Source: Nitrospirillum sp034653355 (GTDB lineage: Bacteria; Pseudomonadota; Alphaproteobacteria; Azospirillales; Azospirillaceae). Taken from it: a stretch of DNA of 64,000 bases. Made by a program: the position numbers and the translations under genes. The notes below the pieces were generated by a model. It worked only from the letters and a program-made list of their open reading frames with translations, had not been told where the DNA came from and did no database searches. Below are positions 24,936 to 34,800 of the stretch, piece after piece (within the stretch, counting starts at the first letter, position 1; the number at the start of each line of letters is the position of its first letter). The DNA lies in the NCBI RefSeq assembly GCF_034653355.1, contig NZ_JAYEER010000002.1, positions 372,001 through 436,000 of the forward strand, written 5' to 3'.

Positions 24936-24940
24936 GCGCC

Positions 24941-25810
24941 ATGACGGTGAAGAAACGACCCTCCCCCATCCTGGGGGCCGCATCCGCCATGATCGGCGAG
25001 GCCTCCGGCGAACTGGTGATGTCGCGCGACAGCCGCTTCCACCACAGCATCGAGTTGCAGGTCGACCACATCGCGCCCGATCCAGAACAGCCGCGCAAGC
25101 TGTTTTCGGAGGAAGAGCTGGACGGCCTGGCCGCCAGCATGGCGGAACAGGGACAGCTGCAGCCCATCCTGGTGCGGCGCAACCCAACGGATCGCGGCCA
25201 TTGGGTCGTCGTGGCGGGTGAGCGCCGCTGGCGAGCGGCGCAGCGGCTGGGCTGGGGCGTCATCCTCGCCATCGAACATACCGGCGATCCGGAAGTGCTG
25301 GCGCTGATCGAGAACCTGCAGCGCGTGGATCTGACCCCGGTGGAAGAGGCGCGGGGCCTGAAGCGCCTGATCGACGGCAAGGGCTGGAGCCAGAACCAGG
25401 CGGCGGAAGCGCTGGGCAAGACCAAGGGTGAGATCAGCGCCACCTTGCGCATCCTCAGCCTGCCCGAAGACATTCTGGATGGAGTTCTGACGTCAGAACT
25501 GGGCCTGTCGCGCAACGTGCTGGTGGAACTGTCGCGGGTGGATGAGCCGGCGGTGCGTGAGCGGCTGATCCAGTCGGCGCGCAGCGGCACGCTCAGCATC
25601 CGCACCATCCGCGCCGCCAAGGCGCAGGACGCGGTCCCGGAGGTGCTGGAGGGCAAGCCGTCCACCGGCATCACCGCGCCCGGCGTGAACCTGGCGTCGG
25701 TGGAGCGGCTGGTCAGCAACCTGCGCTCCCTACGGCCCACGGCGCTGAAGGACAAGGACCGCGAGCGGCTGCGGGCCTTGCGCGCGGCCATCGACGCGCT
25801 GCTGGGCTGA
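24941..25810 (+). CDS. parB: ParB partition protein
   Basis: A 289-residue centromere-binding protein. The N-terminal ParB/Sulfiredoxin domain has the strand QVDHIAPDPEQPRKLFSEEE, the box II motif WVVVAGERRWRAAQRLGW (CTPase GERRxR motif), then LIENLQRVDLTPVEEARGLK. The central helix-turn-helix reads SQNQAAEALGKTKGEISATL. The C-terminal ~60 residues would dimerise. It begins five bases after parA and lies in the same operon, which ends at a terminator at 25875-25912. A 16-bp palindrome identical to the one upstream of parA is embedded in this gene at 25484-25499. Confidence 0.94.
   Translation: MTVKKRPSPILGAASAMIGEASGELVMSRDSRFHHSIELQVDHIAPDPEQPRKLFSEEELDGLAASMAEQGQLQPILVRRNPTDRGHWVVVAGERRWRAAQRLGWGVILAIEHTGDPEVLALIENLQRVDLTPVEEARGLKRLIDGKGWSQNQAAEALGKTKGEISATLRILSLPEDILDGVLTSELGLSRNVLVELSRVDEPAVRERLIQSARSGTLSIRTIRAAKAQDAVPEVLEGKPSTGITAPGVNLASVERLVSNLRSLRPTALKDKDRERLRALRAAIDALLG
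25484..25499. promoter_or_regulatory. candidate parS centromere site 2, inside parB
   Basis: GTTCTGACGTCAGAAC, exact copy of the palindrome at 23865-23880. It encodes V-L-T-S-E-L in ParB (just after the helix-turn-helix region). An exact 16-bp repeat in a coding region is unlikely by chance at this scale, which favours a binding site. Intragenic parS sites are known for other ParB systems. Confidence 0.6.
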
Positions 25811-25874
25811 GAGCCGTGAACCAAAATCATTGCGCCAGCGCAAAGACGTGAGCGCTACACCGTCGTAGGGAAGG

Positions 25875-25912
25875 GGCGGGACCGGGTGATGGACCTGGTC
25901 CCGCCTTATTTT
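25875..25912 (+). terminator. Rho-independent terminator of parAB
   Basis: A 9-bp stem (ggcgggacc 25875-25883 / ggtcccgcc 25897-25905), extended by partial pairing in the loop, is followed by TTATTTT. It lies 65 bases past the parB stop and just before the pseudoazurin gene. Confidence 0.8.
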
Positions 25913-25929
25913 CATGACGGAGAGTGCAA

Positions 25930-26358
25930 ATGCGGTCCCTTCCCCTGGCGCTGGTGGCCCTGATGACCCTGGCGGGCCCGGCCTTTGGCGCAGAACATGT
26001 CGTCAAGATGCTGAACAAGGGCGCCGACGGCATGTTCGTGTTCGAGCCAGCGCTGGTGAAGATCGCGCCTGGTGACAAGGTGACCTTCCAGTCCGTCGAC
26101 GCTGGTCATAATGTGGAAAGCATTCCCGGCATGCTGCCTGATGGCGCCCAGGCCTTCACCGGCAAGCCCAACGAGTCCGTCACCGTCACTTTCGACAAGC
26201 CGGGCGTCTACGGCTATCGCTGCAAGCCGCACTACGGCATGGGCATGGTGGGTGTGGTCGTGGTCGGTACGCCCACCAACCTTGACGCCGCCAAGGCGGT
26301 GCCGCAAACCGGCAAGGCTAAGGCCGCGTTTGAGAAACTACTGGCCGCCGCCAAGTAA
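25930..26358 (+). CDS. pseudoazurin (type 1 blue copper protein)
   Basis: A 142-residue periplasmic electron carrier. A Sec signal peptide (MRSLPLALVALMTLAGPAFG) precedes the mature cupredoxin beginning AEHVVKMLNKGADG. Copper ligands of the family are visible: His in VDAGHNVESIP, then Cys, His and Met in YRCKPHYGMGM. The C-terminal helix (KAKAAFEKLLAAAK) is typical of pseudoazurin. ATG at 25930 has GGAG five to eight bases upstream; a GTG six bases earlier is less likely. Pseudoazurins donate electrons to copper nitrite reductases, nitrous oxide reductase or peroxidases, but none of these is in the window. A strong hairpin follows at 26379. Confidence 0.93.
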   Translation: MRSLPLALVALMTLAGPAFGAEHVVKMLNKGADGMFVFEPALVKIAPGDKVTFQSVDAGHNVESIPGMLPDGAQAFTGKPNESVTVTFDKPGVYGYRCKPHYGMGMVGVVVVGTPTNLDAAKAVPQTGKAKAAFEKLLAAAK

Positions 26359-26378
26359 GACGTTGGAAATATAGGAGA

Positions 26379-26407
26379 AGCGGCAGGGGATATGCTCCCC
26401 TGCCGCT
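26379..26407 (+). terminator. hairpin after pseudoazurin gene
   Basis: agcggcagggga / tcccctgccgct form a 12-bp perfect stem with a short loop, 20 bases past the stop codon. No T-run follows, so termination efficiency is uncertain, but position and strength fit a 3' end. Confidence 0.6.
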
Positions 26408-26601
26408 CACTCGCCGGGTGCATGACCCAACCCCGCTCCCTAAAGGAGAACGTCTAGGTCGGGATGTTATCTCTTCCGAACCTCTTGCCCGGGTTGACCC
26501 ACCTCGCCATATAATCATATGATAATACTATGGCAGGGAGGTACGGGGCCGCCGCTGATGATCAGCGGACAGGCCCGGACGGCCAGAGGGACAACGACAA
26601 T

Positions 26602-29487
26602 ATGACCAGCACACCTGAACAGATCTCGGTTTCCGGAACCGGGGCGCAGGCCAGCCCAATCGATGAACGCGTGATGCCGCCGGACGGGGTCGACCGGCGC
26701 CGCTTCCTGGCCGCCACAGGCGGCGGCGCTTTGGCTTTGGGGCTGGCTGGTGGCCGTACGGCCCTGGCGGCCAGTCCGTCGGCGCCCATCAACCTGGCGG
26801 TCATGGCCCGCACAAGCTGCTCCAACCGGTCCAGCGGCACGCGCCTGGCGGCCATCAACACCAACGCCGCCCCCACCAACTCCAAGGATGATACCGAGGG
26901 CGCCTTCGCGACGGAGCCGCATGCCGGTCCCGCCTGGATCGAATACAGCTGGGACGTGCCGGTGCGCACCAACGCGGTTGACGTCTATTGGTGGCTGGGC
27001 GGCTGGAAGGGGGCCTTGCCCACCGGCTGGCGGGTGTCGGCCTGGGATGGCAAGCGCTTCGTACCGGTGCGCAACGCGCAGGGGCTGGGCTTGGCGCCCG
27101 ACGCCTATAACCGCACCACCTTCGATCCCATCACCACCACGCGGCTGCGCCTGGACATCGATCCGGCGGCCAAGGCCTCCGTCGGCGTGCTGCAGTGGCG
27201 GGTGTGGAGCCATGGCGCCGTACCGGTGTTCCCGCCCTTGGTCACCGCCGGTCAGGACCGAGCCGTGGTACTGGGTGGGCAAACCTACCTTGACGGCAGG
27301 GTGCGCACCCTGGACGCCGCCCCCGGCGCGGCGGCCCTGTGGCACAAGGTCAGCGGGCCGGGTGGCGTCAGCTTCGCCGACGCCACCCGCGTCGACACCA
27401 CCGCGCGTTTCTCCGCCCCCGGCGAGTACGTGCTGCAACTCAGCGCCAAGGCGGACGGCAAGACCACCCAATCCACCCTGAAGGTGCGGGCGGAAACGCC
27501 GCCGCCGGACGAACGGCTGGACGTCGTCTACACCACCCCCTACGCCATCGACAGCCCCCTGTGGTCGTCCCGGGCCAAGGCCCTGATCACCCGCTGGATC
27601 CCCCACTGCATCGACTATTGCGAGCGCACGGACCTGAAGATCGGGCAGGGGGGCCTGGACAATTTCATCGAGGCGGCCAAGGCCCTGCGCGGGGAGCCGC
27701 ACGCGGCCCACAAAGGCTATGTCTTTTCCAACGCCTGGGTGCACCAGACGGTGGAATCCATGTGCATCGCCCTGATGGTCGACCCGCAGGACGACAAGGA
27801 GATCATCGCGGCGCAGGACCTGATGCGCCGCAAGCTGGGGGAATGGATACCCGTCATCCTGGCGGCGCAGGAGCCGGACGGCTATCTGCAAACCGCCTAC
27901 ACCCTGGCCGACCGCGCCAAATGGCCGGCGCGCTGGTCGCCGGAGCAGCGGGGCAACCATGAGGGCTATGTCGCGGGGTATTTCATCGAATCCGCCATCA
28001 ACCACCACACCCTGACGGGCGGCAAGGACCTGCGCCTCTATAACGCGGCCAAGAAGCTGGCGGATTGCTGGGTCGCCAACATCGGCCCGGGCAAGAAGGA
28101 CTGGTTTGACGGGCACCAGGAGATGGAGCAGGCGCTGGTGCGCTTCGGCCGCTTCGTCAACGACATGGAAGGGCAGGGCCACGGCGACGCCTACATCCGG
28201 CTGGCGCGCTTCCTGCTGGACAGCCGTCGCGGCGGGTCGGAATACGACCAGAGCCATCTGCCACCCGGCCGGCAGTACGAGGCGGTGGGCCACGCCGTGC
28301 GCGCCGTCTACTTCTACTCCGGCATGGCGGACATCGCGGCCGAAACCCGCGACATCGATTACCAGAGCGCCGTGCTGTCCCTGTGGGACAACATGGTAAA
28401 CAAGAAGTATTATGTCACCGGCGGCGTGGGCAGCGGTGACACGGCGGAGGGCTTCGGTGAGAATTACGCCCTGCGCAACGACGCCTACTGTAAATCCTGC
28501 TCCAGCTGCGGCCTGATCTTTTTCCAGTACAAGCTCAACATCGCCTATCACGACGCCAAGTACGCCGACCTCTATGAGGAAACGATGTACAATGCGCTGC
28601 TGGGTTCCACGGCGCTGGACGGCCAGACGTTCTGCTACACCAACCCGCTGGTGGATACCGAACGCACCACCTGGCACGTCTGCCCCTGTTGCGTCGGCAA
28701 CATCCCGCGCACCCTGTTGATGGTGCCCACCTGGGCCTATGCCAAGGACAAGGCGGGCGTGAACGTGAACCTTTTCATCGGCAGCCGGGTGAACGTGGGC
28801 GATGTCGCCGGCACGGCGGTGGAGATGGTGCAGAAGACCAACTACCCCTGGGAAGGGGCGGTCGCCCTGACCGTCAACCCGGCCAAGACAACATCCTTCG
28901 CCGTGCGCATCCGCGTGCCCGATCGTGCCACCAGCGCCCTTTACACCGCCACGCCGCCGGTGCGCGGGCTGGAGAGCCTGACGGTGAACGGCAAGGCCGT
29001 GCAGTACCGCATGGAAAAGGGCTATGCGGTGGTGGAGCGGGAATGGACGGCCGGTGACCGCGTCGACTTCGTCCTGCCCCTGGCCGTGCAGCGCGTGACG
29101 GGCGACGACAAGGTGGAGGCGACCCGGGGCAAGGTCGCCCTGCGCTACGGCCCGCTGGTCTACAACGTGGAGAAGGCGGACCAGCTGTCCATTGACCAGC
29201 CGCTGGCGGCCACGCCGGTGACTGCCGAATGGCGGCCCGACCTGCTGGGCGGCGTGGTTGCCCTCAAGGGCCAGTGGCAGGATGGCACGCCTATGCTGGC
29301 CATCCCCAACTACGCCCGCATGAACCGTCTGCCATCGGCGGCCGGCGGCGTCGGCGGCACCGACTCCGGCATCAACTACGCCATCGGCGCCCAAGGCCAG
29401 GTGGTGGCCGCCGATACCACCGGGGAACCGGAGGGGCAGAGCCGCGGCCACGCCCGGCATTCGCAGGTGTGGATCGCCGTGGCCTAA
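26602..29487 (+). CDS. Tat-exported GH127 (DUF1680) beta-L-arabinofuranosidase-like enzyme
   Basis: A 961-residue protein likely to act on arabinose-containing plant polymers outside the cytoplasm. The N-terminus has a twin-arginine signal (DRRRFLAATGGGALALGLAG). Residues ~60-300 are beta-rich accessory domains. The (alpha/alpha)6 core has FSNAWVHQTVESMCIALM, EPDGYLQTAYTL, EGYVAGYFIESAINHH and EGFGENYALRNDAYCKSC, then HVCPCCVGNIPRTLL (Cys pair near residues 696-697). In characterised GH127 enzymes a Glu-x-Cys plus a Cys-Cys pair bind zinc; here the Glu position reads Lys (K631-S-C633). The start at 26602 keeps the Tat motif at the expected distance; an upstream start at 26530 is possible. Specificity is inferred from family only. 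Confidence 0.88.
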   Translation: MTSTPEQISVSGTGAQASPIDERVMPPDGVDRRRFLAATGGGALALGLAGGRTALAASPSAPINLAVMARTSCSNRSSGTRLAAINTNAAPTNSKDDTEGAFATEPHAGPAWIEYSWDVPVRTNAVDVYWWLGGWKGALPTGWRVSAWDGKRFVPVRNAQGLGLAPDAYNRTTFDPITTTRLRLDIDPAAKASVGVLQWRVWSHGAVPVFPPLVTAGQDRAVVLGGQTYLDGRVRTLDAAPGAAALWHKVSGPGGVSFADATRVDTTARFSAPGEYVLQLSAKADGKTTQSTLKVRAETPPPDERLDVVYTTPYAIDSPLWSSRAKALITRWIPHCIDYCERTDLKIGQGGLDNFIEAAKALRGEPHAAHKGYVFSNAWVHQTVESMCIALMVDPQDDKEIIAAQDLMRRKLGEWIPVILAAQEPDGYLQTAYTLADRAKWPARWSPEQRGNHEGYVAGYFIESAINHHTLTGGKDLRLYNAAKKLADCWVANIGPGKKDWFDGHQEMEQALVRFGRFVNDMEGQGHGDAYIRLARFLLDSRRGGSEYDQSHLPPGRQYEAVGHAVRAVYFYSGMADIAAETRDIDYQSAVLSLWDNMVNKKYYVTGGVGSGDTAEGFGENYALRNDAYCKSCSSCGLIFFQYKLNIAYHDAKYADLYEETMYNALLGSTALDGQTFCYTNPLVDTERTTWHVCPCCVGNIPRTLLMVPTWAYAKDKAGVNVNLFIGSRVNVGDVAGTAVEMVQKTNYPWEGAVALTVNPAKTTSFAVRIRVPDRATSALYTATPPVRGLESLTVNGKAVQYRMEKGYAVVEREWTAGDRVDFVLPLAVQRVTGDDKVEATRGKVALRYGPLVYNVEKADQLSIDQPLAATPVTAEWRPDLLGGVVALKGQWQDGTPMLAIPNYARMNRLPSAAGGVGGTDSGINYAIGAQGQVVAADTTGEPEGQSRGHARHSQVWIAVA

Positions 29488-29547
29488 TTCCCAAGACGGC
29501 GGGGACGCACTAGATTAAGGGGCAGGACCGTATTGGAACTGCCCTTG

Positions 29548-30248
29548 ATGCCTGCCTCCGACACCATCGCCCACCTCCACCTGGTTGAAGACGAGCCCGA
29601 TATGGCGCGGGAGATCGTCACCAGTCTGGAAGCCCGGGGATATACCGTCAGCCATTCCGTCACCGCCGCCGCGGCGCTGGAGGTGCTGCGCGTCGATCGC
29701 AGCGTGGCGGTGGTTATCGCCGACCGCATGCTGCCCGGTGGCATGGACGGGCTGGACATGGTGCAGGGACTACGGGATGAGGGCATCGCCACCCCGATCC
29801 TGGTCTTGAGCGCGCTGGGTTCGGTCGATGACCGGGTGCGCGGCCTGAACGCCGGCGGCGACGACTACCTGACCAAGCCCTTCGCCGTGGCGGAACTGGT
29901 GGCCCGCGTCGAGGCGCTGCGCCGTCGCCCGCCGGATACCCGCGCCACCACCCTGCGGGTGGGATCGCTGGAGATGGATTTGCTCAGCCGCACCGTGCGC
30001 CGGGGGAACGGGAGGTGCCGCTGCTGCCCCGGGAATTCAAGCTGCTGGAGTACATGATGCGCCGGCCGGACCAGGTGATCACGCCGGCCATGCTGTTGAC
30101 CGATGTCTGGCACTACCGTTTCGTGCCGCAGACCAACGTGGTCGACGTCCACATGGGCAAACTACGCCACAAGATCGACGAGGTGGGTGAGTTGCCCATG
30201 ATCCATCGTGTGCGCGGCGCCGGGTTCATGCTCCGTGCGGCGGACTGA
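29548..30248 (+). CDS. OmpR-family response regulator, one-base frameshift
   Basis: Receiver domain: LHLVEDEPDMAREIVTSL (acidic pocket), VVIADRMLPGGMDGLDMV (phospho-acceptor Asp), LVLSALGSVDD and DDYLTKPFAVAELVARVEAL. The winged-helix effector domain is in another frame: LLPREFKLLEYMMRRPDQVI, LLTDVWHYRF and VVDVHMGKLRHKID. The break is at a G5 run (30002-30006); six Gs would give RTVRRGEREVPLLPREFKLLE without interruption. The repaired protein is about 233 residues, the normal OmpR length. It overlaps the sensor kinase by 14 bases, exactly as in the paralogous pair at 52800-54894. Probably a sequencing error; if real, the regulator is broken. Confidence 0.85.
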
Positions 30249-31629
30249 GCTGTTTCGCGCGGGGCCGTTCCGGTTGGCGCTGGGCTTCGCCGTGGCGCTT
30301 TCCGTCGGCATGCTGCTGATCTTCGGCTTCATCTACTGGCAGACCAGCGAGGTGGAGACGCGGCGCATGCAGCGCGACCTGGTGCGGGAGGCGGCGCTGG
30401 CCGCACAGACGCGCGACGACATCCTGCTTTACCAGCTGCAGGTCCGCATCATGTCGGACTATCACCGCGTCACCGTGGCCGCCTGGTTCGATGCCGACGG
30501 CAAGCGGCGCTACGGCAACCTGGATGCCCTGCCGCCGGACCTGCCCCTGGACGACAAGGGGCATCGCCTGGACATCCGGACCAACGATACCGACCAGCCC
30601 CAGCCGGCCATCCTAGCCGCGGCCAAGCGGGCGGATGGCGGTACCGTCGTGCTGGGCCGGGCCATGGATGAGCTGCTGGCCCTGCAGCGGGTGGTGGCAC
30701 GCACCCTGATCGCCGGCCTGCTGCCCGCCGTGGCCCTGGTGCTAGCGTCCGGTGTCCTGGGCGGGGCGCGGGCCCGTCGCCGGGTGCAGACGGTGCAGCG
30801 GACCATAGGACGCATCATGGGTGGCGACTTGCGCGAGCGCCTGCCCCTGTCCGGCAACCGTGACGCGGTAGACCAGCTGTCGGCCCGGGTGAACCAGATG
30901 CTGGACCGCATCGTCCATCTGCTGGATGAGATCCGGGCGGTGGGCGACAATATAGCGCACGATCTGCGCACCCCCCTGTCGGTCATGCGCGCCAAGCTGG
31001 AGCGAGGGCTGGCCGCCGAGGAGCCGGAGGAACTGCGCCGCGGTGCGGAGGCGGCGCTGGCCGACTTGGACAAGGCGTTCGGCATGATCACGGCCCTGCT
31101 GCGCATCGCCGAGCTGGAAGACAGCCGCCGCCAGGCGGGCTTCACCACCGTGGATCTCGCGGAGGTGGCGGGCGAGGTCTTCGATCTCTACGAACCTTTG
31201 GCCGAAGCCAAGGGGGTGACCCTGGCACAGGAGGCCGGGGGACCTCTGTTCGTGACCGGCGACCGTGACCTGCTGATCGAGGCGGTGGCCAACCTCGTGG
31301 ACAACGCCGTGAAGTTCACGCCCGGGGGCGGGCGCATCGTCATCCGCACTGGCATGGGCGCTATTGGCGGTGATGCCGTGCCGGTGGTGGAGGTGTCGGA
31401 CACCGGGCCCGGGATTCCGGCGGCGGAACGGGCGGCCGTGGTCCGCCGCCTGTACCGCCTGGACAAGAGCCGCCACATCCAGGGCAACGGCCTGGGCCTG
31501 TCGCTGGTGCAGGCCATCGCAACCCTGCACGGTTTCAAATTGGTGATTGATGGCGATGATTCGGGCGCCGTCATCGCCCTTATCTGCGGTGCAGTAAGGC
31601 TGGAGGACGCTGAAACCCCAGCCGTTTAA
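30235..31629 (+). CDS. two-component sensor histidine kinase
   Basis: A 464-residue membrane kinase paired with the regulator just upstream. TM1 is LALGFAVALSVGMLLIFGFI; a ~110-residue periplasmic sensor follows (HRVTVAAWFDADGKRRYGNL, PPDLPLDDKGH); TM2 is TLIAGLLPAVALVLASGVL. Then come HAMP, the phospho-acceptor box (DNIAHDLRTPLSVMRAKLE) and the ATPase domain (EAVANLVDNAVKFTP, VSDTGPGIP, GNGLGLSLV). The GTG start at 30235 gives a 14-base overlap with the regulator and puts TM1 close to the N-terminus. The sensor domain matches that of the kinase at 52800-54212 in pattern. An RND efflux operon follows 206 bases downstream and may be its target. Confidence 0.9.
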   Translation: MRRTELFRAGPFRLALGFAVALSVGMLLIFGFIYWQTSEVETRRMQRDLVREAALAAQTRDDILLYQLQVRIMSDYHRVTVAAWFDADGKRRYGNLDALPPDLPLDDKGHRLDIRTNDTDQPQPAILAAAKRADGGTVVLGRAMDELLALQRVVARTLIAGLLPAVALVLASGVLGGARARRRVQTVQRTIGRIMGGDLRERLPLSGNRDAVDQLSARVNQMLDRIVHLLDEIRAVGDNIAHDLRTPLSVMRAKLERGLAAEEPEELRRGAEAALADLDKAFGMITALLRIAELEDSRRQAGFTTVDLAEVAGEVFDLYEPLAEAKGVTLAQEAGGPLFVTGDRDLLIEAVANLVDNAVKFTPGGGRIVIRTGMGAIGGDAVPVVEVSDTGPGIPAAERAAVVRRLYRLDKSRHIQGNGLGLSLVQAIATLHGFKLVIDGDDSGAVIALICGAVRLEDAETPAV

Positions 31630-31835
31630 CCGCGACGCTTGCGCAATTTTGGGCGGCATTTTGCGCCGCAATCAAAAAAATTATTTAATCCCAATTCGTT
31701 GAGACGTCCCCTATTTCCCAAGGTGTTGGGTTCCCGAACCCGCTCTCGAGGGATCACGAGACGTGTCGCACCGCATCATGAATGACCATCGCCAGCCCCG
31801 CGCCGCCCACTTTCGTTCACAGGGGGGGCGCCGTC

Positions 31836-34800
31836 ATGATCGAAATCGTCAAGATCGCGCTGCGCCGGCCCTACACGTTCATCGTGATGGCCATCCTGAT
31901 CCTCATCTTCGGCGTATCGTCGGCCGTGAAGACGCCGACGGACATCTTCCCTGACATCGGCATCCCCGTCATCGCCGTCGTGTGGACCTATAACGGCCTG
32001 CAGCCCGACGACATGGCGGGGCGCATCATCGGCTATTACGAGCGTTCCCTGACCTCCACCGTGAACGATGTGGAGCATATCGAATCCCAATCGATGCAGG
32101 GCTTCGGCGTGGTGAAGGTGTTCTTCCAGCCCAGCGTCAACATCAACGCCGCCCAGGCCCAGGTGGTGGCGATCTCGCAGACGGTGCTGAAGCAGATGCC
32201 ACCGGGCATCAACCCGCCCCAGGTCCTGACCTTCAACGCCGCCAGCGTGCCCATCCTGCAGCTGGCCCTGTCCAGCGACCATCTGTCGGAAACGCGGCTG
32301 AACGATATCGCGCAGAATTCCATCCGGCCGCAGCTGGTGACGGTGCCGGGTGCCGTGCTGCCCTCGGTCTATGGCGGCAAGGTGCGCCAGGTGCAGATCG
32401 ACCTGAACCAGCAGGCCCTGCACGCCTACGGCCTGTCGGCCAACGACGTGGCCGCCGCCCTGTCGGTGCAGAACCTGATCACCCCGGCCGGCACGCAGAA
32501 GATCGGCAAGCTGGAATACCCCGTCGACCTGAACAACTCCCCGATCGACATCAGCACATTCAACGACTTGCCGATCAAGACCGTGAACGGTGCCGTCGTC
32601 TATATGCGGGATGTCGCCAATGTCCACGACGGCAGCCCGCCCCAGACCAACGTGGTGCATGTGGATGGCAAGAAGGCGGTGCTGATGTCCGTGCTGAAGG
32701 CCGGCTCCGCTTCCACCCTCGACATCATCGCCGGCGTCTACAAGCGCCTGCCAGACGTGCGGAAGACCCTGCCCGACGGCGTGACCCTGACCCCCATCGG
32801 CGACCAATCCATCTTCGTCAAGGACGCGGTCAGCGGCGTGATCCGCGAGGGTGTCATCGCCGCCGGCCTGACCGGCCTGCTGATCCTGCTGTTCCTGGGC
32901 AGCTGGCGGTCCACGCTCATCATCACCGTGTCCATTCCCCTGGCCATTCTGGCGTCCATCACCACCCTGTCCGTCCTGGGCGAGACCATCAACGTCATGA
33001 CCCTGGGCGGGCTGGCGCTGGCGGTGGGCATTCTGGTGGACGATGCCACGGTGACCATCGAGAACATCAACTGGCACCTGGAACACGGCAAGCCCATCGA
33101 GACCGCCATCCTGGACGGCGCCAAGCAGATCGTGGTGCCGGCCACCGTGTCGCTCCTGTGCATCTGCATCGCCTTCGTGCCCATGTTCGGCCTGGGCGGT
33201 GTCGCCGGCTTCCTGTTCCGCCCCATGGCGGAGGCGGTGGTGTTCGCCCTGATGGCCTCGTACGTGCTGTCGCGCACCCTGGTGCCGACGCTGGCCAACT
33301 ATCTGCTGCGCAACCAGGCCCACGCCGGCCATGGCCTGCACACCGATGTCCACGGTGCGCCCACGCGTAATCCCTTCGTGAAGTTCCAGCGCACCTTCGA
33401 ACGCGGGTTCGAGGCGGTGCGGTCCACCTACCAGGGCCTGCTGCTGCTGGGCCTGCAGAACCGCCGCTGGATGATCGGCGGGTTCCTGGCCGTGTCGCTG
33501 GGCACGTTCGGGCTGGCGCCCTTCCTGGGGCGGAATTTCTTCCCTGCCGTCGACGGCGGCCAGATCAAGATCCACGTCCGCGGCCGCACCGGCCTGCGCA
33601 TCGAGGAGATGAGCCGCCTTTGCGACCATGTCGGCGAGGCCATCCGCCATGTGATCCCATCCAAGGACCTGGGCGGGATGGTCGACAACATCGGCCTGCC
33701 GGTCAGCGGCATCAACATGGCCTACGGCAACAGCGGCACCATCGGGGTGGAGGATGCCGACATCCTGATCGCGCTGAACAAAGACCACGCGCCCACCGAC
33801 GACTACGTGGACATCCTGCGCCACGACCTGCCGCGGCTGTTTCCCGGTACCACCTTCGCCTTCCTGCCGGCCGACATCACCACCCAGGTGCTGAACTTCG
33901 GCCTGCCGGCGCCGCTGGACGTGAAGATCGTCGGCAGCGACCTGGAGGCCAACCGCGCCTACACCAACAAGCTGCTGGCCAAGATCGCCCGCATTCCCGG
34001 CGTGGCCGACGCCCGGGTGGAACAGGCCTTCCAGCTGCCGTCGCTGAAGGTGGCGGTGAACCGGTCGCTGGCGGGCCTGGTCGGGCTCACCGAAAAGGAT
34101 GCCGCGACCACCATGCTGGACACCCTGGCCGGCAGCACGCAAACGGCGCCGACCTTCTGGCTGAATCACAGGAACGGCATCTCCTACCCCGTGTCCATCC
34201 AAACGCCGCAGCGCGACATCGACACCCTGGCCGGCCTGCAGACCATGCCGCTGACGCCGGCCGCCGCCGGCAAGTCCAGCCAGTTGCTGGGCGGCCTGGC
34301 GCAGATCAGCCGGGGGCGGCAGGACGCTGTGGTGACCCACTATAACGTGCGTCCGACCATCGACATCTACGCCACGCCCAAAGATCGCGACCTGGGCGCC
34401 ATCGCCGCCGATGTGCAGAAGGCCGTGGACAGCATGGTGGCGGACCTGCCGCGGGCCAGCCACGTGGAGATCCAGGGCCAGGTCACCACCATGACCAGCG
34501 CCTACCACCAGCTGTTCATCGGCTTGGCCTTCGCCATCGTGCTGATCTACCTGCTGATCGTGGTGAACTTCCAATCCTGGATGGACCCGTTCGTCATCGT
34601 CATGGCCCTGCCCAGCGCGCTGGCCGGCATCATCTGGATGCTGTTCGGCACGGGCACCACACTGTCGGTGCCGGCGCTGACCGGGGCCATCATGTGCATG
34701 GGCGTGGCCACGGCCAACAGCATCCTGGTCATCAGCTTCGCCCGGGAACGGCTGGCCGCCGGCGTGGACGCCCTGACCGCCGCCATGGAGGCGGGGCATA

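Noticed and set aside
26515..29460. 981-residue minus-strand open frame
   Set aside because: Antisense of the GH127 gene, which has a clear Tat signal and catalytic motifs.
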